This document shows positions 1 through 8,184 of a stretch of DNA of 64,000 nucleotides, one piece after another. The DNA is taken from NCBI GenBank assembly GCA_937902315.1, contig CALGUG010000059.1:62001-126000 (forward strand). Reading direction: 5' to 3'. Positions within the stretch are counted from its first letter, which is position 1. Every line of letters begins with the position of its first letter. Below the pieces are notes generated by a model, which worked only from the letters and a program-made list of their open reading frames with translations, did not search any database and was not told the DNA's origin. Made by a program: the position numbers and the translations under genes. The DNA comes from an uncultured Chloroflexales bacterium (GTDB lineage Bacteria > Chloroflexota > Chloroflexia > Chloroflexales > Chloroflexaceae).

Positions 1-69
1 GTTTGTGCTAGCTCTTGCTGGCGGCGTGAAGGTTTGCGCTTGGGCAAGCTTGTGAAAGGAATACTATGA
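1..69 (+). other. Possible 3' end of an upstream gene
   Basis: Two forward frames are open from the window edge: one ends with TGA at 67-69 and overlaps the next start as ATGA, the other ends with TGA at 53-55. Either could be the tail of an upstream gene translationally coupled to the CHAT-like gene. Nothing in the roughly 20 residues is recognisable, so this is only a possibility. Confidence 0.3.
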
Positions 70-1067
70 GCACGCTTTTTTTGTACTATTGGCTTGAAGA
101 CGATGACGTTTGCATGCTGGCTTGGGATGAGGATGGGGTGGAGGAAGAGCTAAGGCTGGAAGCTGAAAGCCCACTTGTGCTCCAGCAGATCACGACCATC
201 TACGACATCCTTGAGGCGCCACAGATCGAGCGCGCTCAAGAGTTTCACACAACGCTTCGTCTTCTGAGCGAGCGCTTGCTCAAGCCTTTCGCTGCCCTGA
301 TCGACACGCACACGCTGATCCGTTTTACCGTCACTCCAGACCTCATCAAAGCGCCCTTAGACTTGCTCTTGCACCGCGACCAATATCTCTTCGTACAGCG
401 CCCAGTCTGTTATCAGGTCGATATCGGCTTGGTTGACGATGAGCCTCAGTTTGAGATCGAGAATGCGCTCGTGCTGGCTGATTCGAACAGCGACCCATTA
501 CAAGCTTGCCTCGAAGTGGCCAAGCAGATCGACGGATCGCTCTATGCCGAAGGTGAAAACGCCATCGTTGCCGTGCTGGAAGAGCATGCCGAGGACATCG
601 ACCTGATCGTTGTGAGCGCTCGTGGCAGGCTCAATGAAGATAACACGGGCGCCATTGTGCTCAACGATGAAGAGCTCGACGCAGAGCAGATCGCACAGTT
701 CGGAGCTTGGATCGTTTACTTCGATTCAAGCCAGCAGGGCATCAACACCGACTATTTGGGAGCCTTCCAATACCTGAGCAGTGTTGAGTACTATGTTGCG
801 CCGATCATCAGTACCGAAGCGAATAGATCCTATAGCGATACCATGCTTTGGTTTATGGAAAAGTTGCTGGCGAGCAAGAATCCTTTCCAAGCTCTGTTTG
901 AAACCCGTCAGCGCCTCTTCAATGACAACAGCGCTGAAGCGGGGAGCGATCCGATCGAAGTGCTGCGTGAGTCCTACGCCTTCCGCTTATACGAGTTCGT
1001 TGAATACATCGACGATGAGGAAGACGAGCTGGATGGAGCAGACTTTTTGTACGCTCCCACTGCTTAA
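66..1067 (+). CDS. CHAT-domain-like protein with replaced catalytic dyad
   Basis: A soluble acidic 333-residue protein. Residues about 80-290 follow the layout of a CHAT (caspase HetF associated with TPRs) peptidase domain: a 'pd..l..pl..L' strand near 90-101, 'ALVLADSNSDPL' near 134-145, a beta strand ending SARG (184-187), a strand ending FDSSQQG (219-225), and the 'NPFQALFETRQRLF' helix. Active CHAT proteases have HG at the first site and SACxxG at the second. Here these read R186-G and S222, so both catalytic His and Cys appear lost. No TPR repeats are present. The start is supported by AAAGGA 5-10 bases upstream. Fold assignment is by motif pattern only. It is likely a non-catalytic scaffold or binding protein; partner unknown. 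Confidence 0.55.
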   Translation: MSTLFLYYWLEDDDVCMLAWDEDGVEEELRLEAESPLVLQQITTIYDILEAPQIERAQEFHTTLRLLSERLLKPFAALIDTHTLIRFTVTPDLIKAPLDLLLHRDQYLFVQRPVCYQVDIGLVDDEPQFEIENALVLADSNSDPLQACLEVAKQIDGSLYAEGENAIVAVLEEHAEDIDLIVVSARGRLNEDNTGAIVLNDEELDAEQIAQFGAWIVYFDSSQQGINTDYLGAFQYLSSVEYYVAPIISTEANRSYSDTMLWFMEKLLASKNPFQALFETRQRLFNDNSAEAGSDPIEVLRESYAFRLYEFVEYIDDEEDELDGADFLYAPTA

Positions 1068-1792
1068 TAGCAAGTCTAGCTGATCATTGAAAAGCAGCGC
1101 GAGAAAACATCAGGCTTCACCTTTCAAGCTCTGGCGGCGAGTTTCTTACCGTCCATTCGGTCTTTAGCGCGTCCGCCTACGGCTATCAGATGGGCTAATC
1201 TACCCTCATCCCCGACCCTTCTCCCGCAATGCGGGAGCTGTACATTAGCCACAAATCGACATACGGTCAGCGTTATCTGCCCTCACCCCCCGGCCCCCTC
1301 TCCCGCACTGCGGGCGAGGGGGTGAATGGTGATGTTGTATGCGATTTCGCGTAGCGCATACAAGCTCTCCGCGTTCTGTGCTCTCAAGGATACTCCCGCG
1401 ATGCTATGCGAACGATCGCCTGCTGCCGACGCGACTGTTGGGTAATGCATAGCATTGCGGGAGAAGGGCGAATGCTCTCCCGCTCATTCGCAATCTTCCA
1501 AACTGGCCTCCTATTCCACTAACCTTCCCGCAGCTTCGCAGCGAGAAGATTTTAGAGGGCTTTGGAAAGCGAAGTACACTATTTTGAATCTGCTTGCAGC
1601 AGGCAGATCGCAGCGAAGACAATGAAAGGCAGTGTGCCAAGCTTCTTGGTGCTTGCACCAGGAAGCTTGCATCGAACGCGTCGCAAGCAGCGAAACGAGG
1701 CGTCGTTTGGGAGGGCGGGAACTTGATAGCCGGAGGCGGACGCGCTAAAGGCCGAATGGAAGCTAGAGCACCTGACGCCTAACAAAACAAAC
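1068..1792. repeat. Intergenic repeat block: RepC halves around a RepA copy
   Basis: No credible gene lies in this stretch. It holds a RepC core (1169-1188), a RepA module (about 1203-1470) and an inverted RepC core (1724-1743). RepA carries hairpins such as CTCCCGCAATGCGGGAG, a C-rich stretch with a CCCTCTCCC-type arm, and a TTGTATGCG/CGCATACAA stem near 1335-1363. The same RepA module returns in inverted orientation at 7750-8024. The small open frames seen here are repeat-derived and not conserved in frame between copies. Confidence 0.7.
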
Positions 1793-1818
1793 ACCCTCTC
1801 CCAACATTGGGAGAGGGT
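1793..1818 (-). terminator. Intrinsic terminator of the siderophore importer operon
   Basis: ACCCTCTCCCAA and TTGGGAGAGGGT pair almost fully with a short loop. Read on the minus strand the hairpin is followed by GTTTGTTTTGTT. It lies 26 bp after the stop codon of the substrate-binding protein. Confidence 0.8.
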
Positions 1819-1843
1819 TGTTTGCTGGAGGTTGTTCGGAATA

Positions 1844-2911
1844 TTATTCGAAAGCGGAAGCAACTTCCGAGATCGACTCGGCGACGGTGCCCAGACCAGC
1901 GTTGGCGATGTACCAAATAGCTGGGTCGAGGTAGACGATCTTGCCGTTCTTGGCAGCGTCGGTCGAGTTGACCAGCGCGTTGTCGAGCAGCACGGCGGCG
2001 GGGGTCTCGCTGGCTTCGCCAGTGGCGGCGTCGCGGTCGATCACAAACAGAATGCCCGGGTTCTTCTCTTGGATGAACTCGTAGGAGATCGCATCGCCGT
2101 GGGTAGCAGCGCTGATTTCATCGCTGTTGGTCGCAGCAGCAACACCCAAAACGTCGTGGATGATGCCGAAGCGCGAGCCAGGGCCGAAGGCGTTGACTTT
2201 GCCACCCGAGGTCATCAGGATCAGGCTGTTAAGGCCGCTCTCGCTAGCCTTAGCCTTGACGCTCTCGATCGAGGCGTCGATAGCAGCCAGCTTCTCGGCG
2301 GCATCAGCCTCTTTGCCGAAGATGGTCGCAATGGTCTCGACGTTCGACTTGAAGCTGTTCATGAAGTCCTTCTGGTTGATGCTCAGGTCGATGGTCGGAG
2401 CGATCTGAGCGAGCTCTGGGTAGACAGCAGCCGAGCGGCCGGCCACGATGATCAGTTCGGGCTTGAGCTCGTTGACCTTCTCGTAGTCTGGCTCGAAGAG
2501 CGTACCAGCGTTCTGAACCGGAGCTTCCAAGTACTTCGAGAGGAACTTGGGAGTGCTTGCGCCTTGGGGAATAGCGATCACACTGTCGCCGGCGCCCAGC
2601 TGGTCGATGGTGTCGAGCAGGCTGTAGTCGAACACGATCACTTTGCTGGGGTTCTTCTTAACGGTGGTTTCACCCTGAGCGTGGCTGATGGTGATTTCGC
2701 CGCCCTCTGTAGCGGCAGGAGCATCTGTAGGAGCAACTTCTTCGCTAGCGGTGGACTCTGCGGCGGAGGCATCGGTCGACGCCGGAGCTTCAGCGGCGGG
2801 TGCAGCGGTCGGAGCAGCAGCGGGTGCCGAGCTGCCACAAGCGGTTAAGAGCATACCCATCAGCAGTGCAGCTGCCAACAGGAGACGACGGCTAGTTCCA
2901 GCGATGTTCAT
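1844..2911 (-). CDS. Siderophore ABC transporter substrate-binding lipoprotein (YclQ/FatB/CeuA type)
   Basis: Captures ferric siderophore outside the membrane and delivers it to the permease pair encoded upstream. The N-terminus is a lipoprotein signal: basic start, hydrophobic stretch and lipobox LLTAC, so the mature protein begins at Cys25. A low-complexity Ala/Pro/Ser/Thr linker (to about 75) separates the anchor from a helical-backbone (class III) binding domain with typical segments such as 'VIVFDYSLLDTIDQLG', 'NELKPELIIVAGR' and 'ILMTSGGKVNAFGPGSRFG'. The start is supported by GAGGAGAG upstream. It is the last gene of a four-gene importer set in yclNOPQ order, suggesting a catecholate/petrobactin-like ligand. 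The exact substrate cannot be read from sequence. Confidence 0.88.
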   Translation of the reverse strand: MNIAGTSRRLLLAAALLMGMLLTACGSSAPAAAPTAAPAAEAPASTDASAAESTASEEVAPTDAPAATEGGEITISHAQGETTVKKNPSKVIVFDYSLLDTIDQLGAGDSVIAIPQGASTPKFLSKYLEAPVQNAGTLFEPDYEKVNELKPELIIVAGRSAAVYPELAQIAPTIDLSINQKDFMNSFKSNVETIATIFGKEADAAEKLAAIDASIESVKAKASESGLNSLILMTSGGKVNAFGPGSRFGIIHDVLGVAAATNSDEISAATHGDAISYEFIQEKNPGILFVIDRDAATGEASETPAAVLLDNALVNSTDAAKNGKIVYLDPAIWYIANAGLGTVAESISEVASAFE

Positions 2912-2940
2912 GGTGCTCTCCTCAAAGAGTGTACATATTC

Positions 2941-2960
2941 TTTACGAGCTAGCTCGTAAA
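2941..2960. promoter_or_regulatory. Perfect 20-bp palindrome between ATPase and binding-protein genes
   Basis: TTTACGAGCTAGCTCGTAAA is a perfect palindrome in the 75-bp gap before the binding-protein gene. It could form an mRNA stem that protects or uncouples the downstream message, which in importers is often made in excess. It could instead be an operator. The sequence does not decide between these. Confidence 0.45.
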
Positions 2961-2986
2961 TACTCCAAGCATTGTAAAGACAAGGA

Positions 2987-3745
2987 TTACGAAAAATAGA
3001 CACCGATACGATTGCCGTTGATCACTTCGATAGGAATATCCATATCGTAGATCTCGCGCAATGCGGACGTTTCGATAATTTGGCTGACTGAGCCGTGACG
3101 GATCAATTTGCCATCTTTGAGCGCCACAATTGAGTCGGAGTGGCAGGAGGCGAAATTGATGTCGTGCACGACCAAGATGATCGTTTTGCCCAGCTCATTG
3201 ACCATACGGCGCAAGACGTGCATAATCTGCACCGAGTGTTTCATGTCGAGATTGTTGAGCGGCTCGTCGAGCAAGATATAGTCGGTGTTTTGGCAGATCA
3301 CCATGGCAACAAAGGCCCGTTGGCGCTGACCGCCGCTCAGTTGGTCTAGGAATCGGTGTTCGAATTCGCGCAGGTCCATATAGTCGATCGCTTCATCGAC
3401 GAACTTCCAATCTTCGTCGTTGAGCCGACCCTGCGAATAGGGGAAGCGTCCGAAACTGACCAGTTCGCGCACCGTAAGGCGTACATTGATATGGTTTTCT
3501 TGTTTGAGGACCGAGATCTTCTTGGCCAGATCTTTGCTTTTGACCTTTGAGATCTCTTGTCCATCGATATAGATCTCGCCAGCATCGCGCGGGATCAAGC
3601 GGCTGATCATGCCGAGCAGGGTGCTTTTGCCAGCGCCATTCGGCCCGATGAACGAGGTGATCCCTCCCTTTGCGATTTTGAGCGAGACATTATCGACAAC
3701 GGCTTTGGAGCCATATTTTTTTGTAAGATTGCGTACCTCGATCAC
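2987..3745 (-). CDS. Siderophore ABC transporter ATPase (YclP/FatE type)
   Basis: Cytoplasmic ATPase that powers ferric-siderophore import. 252 residues, the usual length for FepC-family ATPases. Walker A is GPNGAGKST near residue 35, the Q-loop is LKQENH, the signature is LSGGQRQR, Walker B is YILLDEP followed by NNLD, and the switch His lies in VVHDINFA. The ATG overlaps the stop of the upstream permease as ATGA, so the two are probably translationally coupled. All key residues are present. Confidence 0.93.
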   Translation of the reverse strand: MIEVRNLTKKYGSKAVVDNVSLKIAKGGITSFIGPNGAGKSTLLGMISRLIPRDAGEIYIDGQEISKVKSKDLAKKISVLKQENHINVRLTVRELVSFGRFPYSQGRLNDEDWKFVDEAIDYMDLREFEHRFLDQLSGGQRQRAFVAMVICQNTDYILLDEPLNNLDMKHSVQIMHVLRRMVNELGKTIILVVHDINFASCHSDSIVALKDGKLIRHGSVSQIIETSALREIYDMDIPIEVINGNRIGVYFS

Positions 3746-4794
3746 GCCTTTGCCCCCTTTAAGAGTAGGAAGAGGAAGTAGAGACCTCCAACGAAATTGA
3801 CGATGACGCTGATGCTTGTCGAGAAGGTGAAGACCCGCTCTACAAGCAGTTGGCCGCCTGCAATAGCGATAATGCTGATGAGCGTGGCCGCCGGAACCAA
3901 GAAGCTGTGGCGGTAGGTGCGCATAAATTCGTAGCTCAGGTTGGCGGCGAGCAGGCCGAAGAAAGTGATCGGGCCGACTAAGGCGGTCGAAACCGAGACG
4001 AAGATCGCGATCACCACCATACAGCGGTTTACAACTCGGCTGTGATCGATACCAAGGTTGATGGCTTGATCGCGGCCAAGCGAGATCGGATCAAGGAATT
4101 TAAAGAAGCGCAAGCTATACAGCGTTGTCAAAATAACCAGCACCGCCGAGATATTGATCAGATCGCTGCTGACGTTGTTGATGCTGGAAAACATGCGATC
4201 TTGCAGCACGGTAAATTCATTGGGGTCCATCACCATCTGCATAAAGGTGGTCAGGCTGCCAAAGAAGGTGCCGAAGATCATACCGATCAAGATCAGAAAG
4301 TAGAGGTTGCGGCCTTCGCGCTTAAACAACCAGCTATACAGCAGCACGGCGAAGAGCACCATACAGCCGACATTCATCACAAATTGAGTCTGTTTGCTCA
4401 TTTGGATCAAGGTCATGCTGCCAAATAGGAAGATGATCAGCGTTTGGATGAGCAGATAGACTGAGTCGAAGCCGATGATGCTTGGTGTGAGAATGCGGTT
4501 GTTAGTGACCGTCTGGAAGATAACGGTTGAATAGGCGATCGAGAAGCAGACCAACAGCATCGCAACGACTTTGATGCCGCGACGAGGCAACGCAAAGCCC
4601 CAGTCGGTCACGCCGATCGTCATGTACAGGCCGATGCAGAGCGCGGCGAGCAGGAACAAGCTCAAGAGCTTGGCCCATAACACTTGCGGGCTGACGTGGT
4701 AGTTCTGGCGCGGCTGTTCGCTCACAAAGCCGGTGCTTCCAAGAGCCGTTTGCTTGAGGGTTGCATGCCCTTCTTTGTTAGGCTTTGCTTGCAT
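3742..4794 (-). CDS. Siderophore ABC transporter permease 2 (YclO/FatC type)
   Basis: FecCD-family inner-membrane permease of 350 residues with about nine hydrophobic helices. A longer-than-usual polar N-terminus (about 45 residues) precedes the first helix. The family hallmark near the C-terminus, 'VGPITFFGLLAANLSYEFMRT', is the coupling region that contacts the ATPase. Its start overlaps the first permease gene by 17 bp and its end overlaps the ATPase gene by 4 bp, so the importer genes form one translational unit. Confidence 0.9.
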   Translation of the reverse strand: MQAKPNKEGHATLKQTALGSTGFVSEQPRQNYHVSPQVLWAKLLSLFLLAALCIGLYMTIGVTDWGFALPRRGIKVVAMLLVCFSIAYSTVIFQTVTNNRILTPSIIGFDSVYLLIQTLIIFLFGSMTLIQMSKQTQFVMNVGCMVLFAVLLYSWLFKREGRNLYFLILIGMIFGTFFGSLTTFMQMVMDPNEFTVLQDRMFSSINNVSSDLINISAVLVILTTLYSLRFFKFLDPISLGRDQAINLGIDHSRVVNRCMVVIAIFVSVSTALVGPITFFGLLAANLSYEFMRTYRHSFLVPAATLISIIAIAGGQLLVERVFTFSTSISVIVNFVGGLYFLFLLLKGAKA

Positions 4795-5746
4795 ACGCCC
4801 CTCGCTTTGTGATCAGATAGATGAAGATGATGCTGCCGACGATACCGACCACCAAGCTGATCGGGATTTCATAGGGGTAGCGCACCAGTCGGCCGAAGAT
4901 GTCGCAGATGAGCACGAAGAGCGAGCCAGCCAGCGCGGTTAAGGGCAGGGTGCGCTTGAGGTTATCGCCAAAGATGATCGTGACAACGTTTGGCACAACC
5001 AAGCCCAAGAAGGGGATAACACCAACCGTTAAGACCACGACCGCAGTTGAAAGCGCAGTGATGGCGAGTCCGATATTCATCACTTGTTTGTAATTTAAGC
5101 CGAGATTGGTTGAGAAGTGTTCGCCCATGCCTGCCAGCGTGAAGCGGTCGGCATAGAGGTAGGCGACGATCGTCGTGGGAACGGCGATATAGAGCATCTC
5201 GTAGCGCCCACTCAGAATGCCAGCGAAGCTGCCCGCCATCCAAGCGCCGAGCGATTGCAGCATGTCGTAGCGCAGCGCGATGAAGGTAGTGATCGAGCCG
5301 ATCACGCTGCCGAACATAATGCCAACCAAGGGCACGAAGATCACATCTTTGTATTTGGCATAGTCCAAAATCTTCATAAAGATCATCGTGCCGATCAGGG
5401 CGAACACAAACGAGACGGCAGTGCGCCCCAGCACAGATGTCGAGCTGAAGAAGAAGGAGCTGATCAGAATACCTAGGGTGGCCGATTCCATCGTTCCGGC
5501 AGTTGAGGGTGAGACAAACTTATTGCGAGCGAGTTGTTGCATAATGAGGCCAACAACGCTCATACTCATGCCAGCGATGATGATAGCGATCAGACGAGGG
5601 ATGCGGCTGACCATGAAGGTTTGAAGCTGCTTTGAATCGCCGCTCAGAAGACCATCAAGGGTTACGGTACTCACTCCAATAAAGAGCGAAATGCCCGAGA
5701 GGATGATCAGAAGTACGATAGCGATACCGATGTAAAGTTTGTTCAC
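4778..5746 (-). CDS. Siderophore ABC transporter permease 1 (YclN/FatD type)
   Basis: First gene of the importer operon: a FecCD-family permease of 322 residues with about nine transmembrane helices. Recognisable segments are 'SRIPRLIAIIIAGMSMSVVGLIMQ' near the N-terminus and 'GVIPFLGLVVPNVVTIIFGD' in the coupling region. It pairs with the overlapping downstream permease to form a heterodimeric channel. The upstream gap carries inverted repeats that may bind an iron-responsive repressor. Confidence 0.9.
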   Translation of the reverse strand: MNKLYIGIAIVLLIILSGISLFIGVSTVTLDGLLSGDSKQLQTFMVSRIPRLIAIIIAGMSMSVVGLIMQQLARNKFVSPSTAGTMESATLGILISSFFFSSTSVLGRTAVSFVFALIGTMIFMKILDYAKYKDVIFVPLVGIMFGSVIGSITTFIALRYDMLQSLGAWMAGSFAGILSGRYEMLYIAVPTTIVAYLYADRFTLAGMGEHFSTNLGLNYKQVMNIGLAITALSTAVVVLTVGVIPFLGLVVPNVVTIIFGDNLKRTLPLTALAGSLFVLICDIFGRLVRYPYEIPISLVVGIVGSIIFIYLITKRGAYASKA

Positions 5747-5830
5747 GACAACAGCACTACCACTATGTGAGAGAGTGGAGAGTATGTGAGTGGAAGTGGC
5801 ATCATAAGGGTCTGATCAACACCATCCACT

Positions 5831-5883
5831 CAGTAGTTTTAAGGCTTACTACTGCTCTATACTCGCCTTTAGTATTTGCTAAA
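5831..5883. promoter_or_regulatory. Inverted repeats upstream of the siderophore importer
   Basis: Two inverted repeats sit 85-137 bp upstream of the first permease start: CAGTAGT-N10-ACTACTG (5831-5854) and TTTAG-N6-CTAAA (5868-5883). The second recalls the TTAG/CTAA ends of DtxR/IdeR-type iron boxes but lacks the full consensus. Placement before an iron importer makes an iron-responsive operator plausible; this is inference. Confidence 0.35.
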
Positions 5884-5939
5884 ACTGCCGATTAGTCTAG
5901 ATGAATATCTGCAATTTGTCAAGTTTTTACTTATTTAAT

Positions 5940-5957
5940 ATATTCTATTCAGAATAT
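5940..5957. promoter_or_regulatory. AT-rich inverted repeat in the divergent promoter region
   Basis: ATATTCT and AGAATAT form a 7-bp inverted repeat with a 4-bp spacer in the AT-rich gap between the importer operon (-) and the deacetylase gene (+). It could serve either gene as an operator. Confidence 0.3.
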
Positions 5958-6026
5958 CCGATTTTAGCCCTTTGCAATCACGAATTTTCAAACATGCTAT
6001 AATCTTTCTATAGCAAGGAGCTTAGT

Positions 6027-7088
6027 ATGTATATTGTCTATTCTGAAGAACACAAACTGCACGATCCACCTTACGAGTTTCTTGATGGACGCCTTTCACC
6101 ATACCACGAATCGCCGCGCCGCGCTGAAATCATTCGCGAAGCCTTGATTGAAGCAGGAATCGGTACCTTTATTGAGCCGCGTTCGTTTGGGCTCGAACCG
6201 CTTGTGGCTGTGCATAGCCCAGCGCTTTTAGCCTATTACGAAAGCATCTATGACCGTTGGGTAGCGGCGGGAGGCGCACCCGAGGGAGTGATGCCATCAA
6301 GCTTCGCAGTGCGTTGGATGCATCAATTTTCGCCAGATGCGCTCAGCGAGCCGGGCTACTACTGCTTCGATCTGAGCGCGGTGATCACGGCCACTACCTA
6401 CCCCGCGATTCGTGCCTCGGCCAACTGCGCTCTGACGGGCGCTGCTCTTTTGCTAGAGGGCCAGCGTAGCGCCTATGCTCTCTGTCGCCCGCCGGGCCAT
6501 CACGCTGGGCGCGACCTCTACGGTGGCTACTGCTTTTTAAATAATGTGGCGATCGCGGCCGAATATCTGCTGCGCCAGAGTGGCGCTGGGCGTGCCCAAC
6601 GTCCCAAAGCCGCCATTTTGGATATCGACTTCCACCATGGCAACGGCACTCAACAGATCTTCTACGAGCGCGACGATGTATTTTTTGTGTCGATTCATGC
6701 TGATCCAGAGCGGCACTATCCTTACTATCTCGGCTCGGTCAACGAGCGTGGCAGCGGCAGCGGAGAAGGCACGACTCTCAACTTCCCGCTCGAAAAAGGC
6801 ATCACCAACGATCGCTATTTAGACGTGCTTGATCAGGCGCTTCTGCCGATCGCCGAGTACGACCCCGATTGGTTGCTGATTTCGGCTGGCTTTGATACCT
6901 ACGAAGGCGACCCAGTGGCTCAGAACGATTTCGCGCTGACGACCGAGGTCTATGCCGAGATCGGGGCGCGCATCGCCGCCTTGGGATTGCCGACCCTGCA
7001 TGTGCAAGAGGGTGGCTACGCAGTCGAACAGCTTGGCCTAAATGTAGTATCCTACTTGCGGGGCTTTTTATCAGGAGCAGCAAGTTAA
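6027..7088 (+). CDS. Histone-deacetylase-family hydrolase (acetylpolyamine amidohydrolase-like)
   Basis: Zn-dependent deacetylase of the arginase/deacetylase fold, 353 residues, cytoplasmic. The catalytic signatures are intact: RPPGHH (154-159) with the tandem active-site histidines, DIDFHHGNGT (199-208) with metal ligands, SAGFD with the third ligand, and QEGGY near the C-terminus. The N-terminal 'LSPYHESPRRAEII' segment and overall length suit acetylpolyamine amidohydrolases better than AcuC. Substrate is uncertain. AAGGAG lies 7-12 bases before the ATG. It stands alone or is co-transcribed with the following gene 40 bp downstream. Confidence 0.85.
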   Translation: MYIVYSEEHKLHDPPYEFLDGRLSPYHESPRRAEIIREALIEAGIGTFIEPRSFGLEPLVAVHSPALLAYYESIYDRWVAAGGAPEGVMPSSFAVRWMHQFSPDALSEPGYYCFDLSAVITATTYPAIRASANCALTGAALLLEGQRSAYALCRPPGHHAGRDLYGGYCFLNNVAIAAEYLLRQSGAGRAQRPKAAILDIDFHHGNGTQQIFYERDDVFFVSIHADPERHYPYYLGSVNERGSGSGEGTTLNFPLEKGITNDRYLDVLDQALLPIAEYDPDWLLISAGFDTYEGDPVAQNDFALTTEVYAEIGARIAALGLPTLHVQEGGYAVEQLGLNVVSYLRGFLSGAAS

Positions 7089-7128
7089 GCTCGAAAACGC
7101 TGGCTTGCTGGATAGATAAGTGAGAAGC

Positions 7129-7728
7129 ATGGAACGTATCGGCGAAGTTATCGAGTCTTCGACAATCGGGTTTACAGTAGGTACCTACGAGCTGCTTCAG
7201 GCACCGGCATTTGGTTCGCTGGTGCGTGCTCAGGCGCGCGCCGAGGATCAGTCGATCTATGCCTTGGTTTACGATATTCGCACCGGCAGCAAAGAGCCGG
7301 GTGGGCGGGCCGTAGTGCGCGGCCGCACCTACACCGGGCGCGATCTCTACGACCACGAGATCTATCAAGAGCATCCCGACTTGGCGGAAGTGCTGCAGAC
7401 CGAGTTCTCGGCCATTACGGTTGGCTTTAGCGAATATGGCAGAATCTATCAATATCTGCCGCCTCTGCCGCCGCCGGTGCACTACAGCGTCTATCAGTGC
7501 AGCAACGAAGAACTGGTAGAGTTTTCGAACAATAGCGACTTCTTTCGCACGATTTTGTTCGCTGCCCAACTGCCGAGCGACGAGCTTTTGTGCGCAGCGG
7601 TGCGGGCCTTCGCACGGGTGCAGCGCGATGGGCATAGCTACCTGTTACGAGCCGGACGTGAGATCGCCAATCTGCTCAAAGACGATTACGATCGTTTGGT
7701 AGCGATTCTGCGGCGCATTCAGCCCTAA
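7129..7728 (+). CDS. HAS-barrel-like conserved protein
   Basis: About 199 residues from the ATG at 7129. An in-frame GTG at 7120 is an alternative start, and neither has a strong Shine-Dalgarno. The N-terminal half ('RIGEVIESSTIGFTV..YELLQAPAFGSLVRAQA') resembles the small beta barrel of HerA/ATP-synthase type (HAS-barrel) seen in a conserved cyanobacterial/Chloroflexota family. The middle carries 'LPPLPPPVHYSVY', and the C-terminus is helical ('LLKDDYDRLVAILRRIQP'). Function is unknown. It follows the deacetylase gene, but the link is not obviously functional. Confidence 0.6.
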   Translation: MERIGEVIESSTIGFTVGTYELLQAPAFGSLVRAQARAEDQSIYALVYDIRTGSKEPGGRAVVRGRTYTGRDLYDHEIYQEHPDLAEVLQTEFSAITVGFSEYGRIYQYLPPLPPPVHYSVYQCSNEELVEFSNNSDFFRTILFAAQLPSDELLCAAVRAFARVQRDGHSYLLRAGREIANLLKDDYDRLVAILRRIQP

Positions 7729-7749
7729 TCGAGGTCGCACTGCCTTGCT

Positions 7750-8024
7750 CCCTTCTCCCGCAATGCGGGAGCTATGCATTACCCAACAGTTGTGTCGGCA
7801 GCAACAGGCGATCGTTCGCATAGCATCGCGGGAGTATCCTTGAGAGCACAGAACGCAGAGAGCTTGTATGCGATTTCGCTACGCGAAATCGCATACAACA
7901 TCACCATTCACCCCCTCGCCCGCAGTGCGGGAGAGGGGGCCGGGGGGTGAGGGCAGATAACGCTGACCGTATGTCGATTTGTGGCTAATGTACAGATGCG
8001 GGAGAAGGGCCGGGGATGAGGGTA
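7750..8024 (-). repeat. RepA module (copy 2)
   Basis: Inverted relative to the copy at 1203-1470. The full 16-bp stem TTGTATGCGATTTCGC / GCGAAATCGCATACAA occupies 7864-7898 with loop TAC. The module ends 13 bp from the RepC core at 8038-8057. The rest of the gap (7729-8133) holds no gene. Confidence 0.7.
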
Positions 8025-8037
8025 GGAGCTTCCACCT

Positions 8038-8057
8038 GATAGCCGAAGGCGGACGCG
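8038..8057 (-). repeat. RepC core
   Basis: TGATAGCCGAAGGCGGACGC, the reverse complement of the RepC core with one variant base, adjacent to a RepA module. Confidence 0.7.
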
Positions 8058-8133
8058 CTAGAAGCCGAATGGGAGCGAGAAGCCCATCCGCCGAAAGAAT
8101 CGCTTCGTTGGGCCAGCATCTTCACAAAAACCT

Positions 8134-8159
8134 GAGGGCAGATCGTACGATCCGCCCTC
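8134..8159 (-). terminator. Intrinsic terminator of the SDR gene
   Basis: GAGGGC-x-GATCG TA CGATC-x-GCCCTC hairpin. On the minus strand it is followed by AGGTTTTTGTG. It lies 25 bp beyond the SDR stop codon. Confidence 0.75.
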
Positions 8160-8184
8160 GCCTCGTTTTCGAAATCAAGCTATT

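Noticed and set aside
1832..2848. 338-codon open frame opposite the siderophore-binding protein
   Set aside because: Antisense shadow. The opposite strand encodes a complete lipoprotein with signal and terminator.
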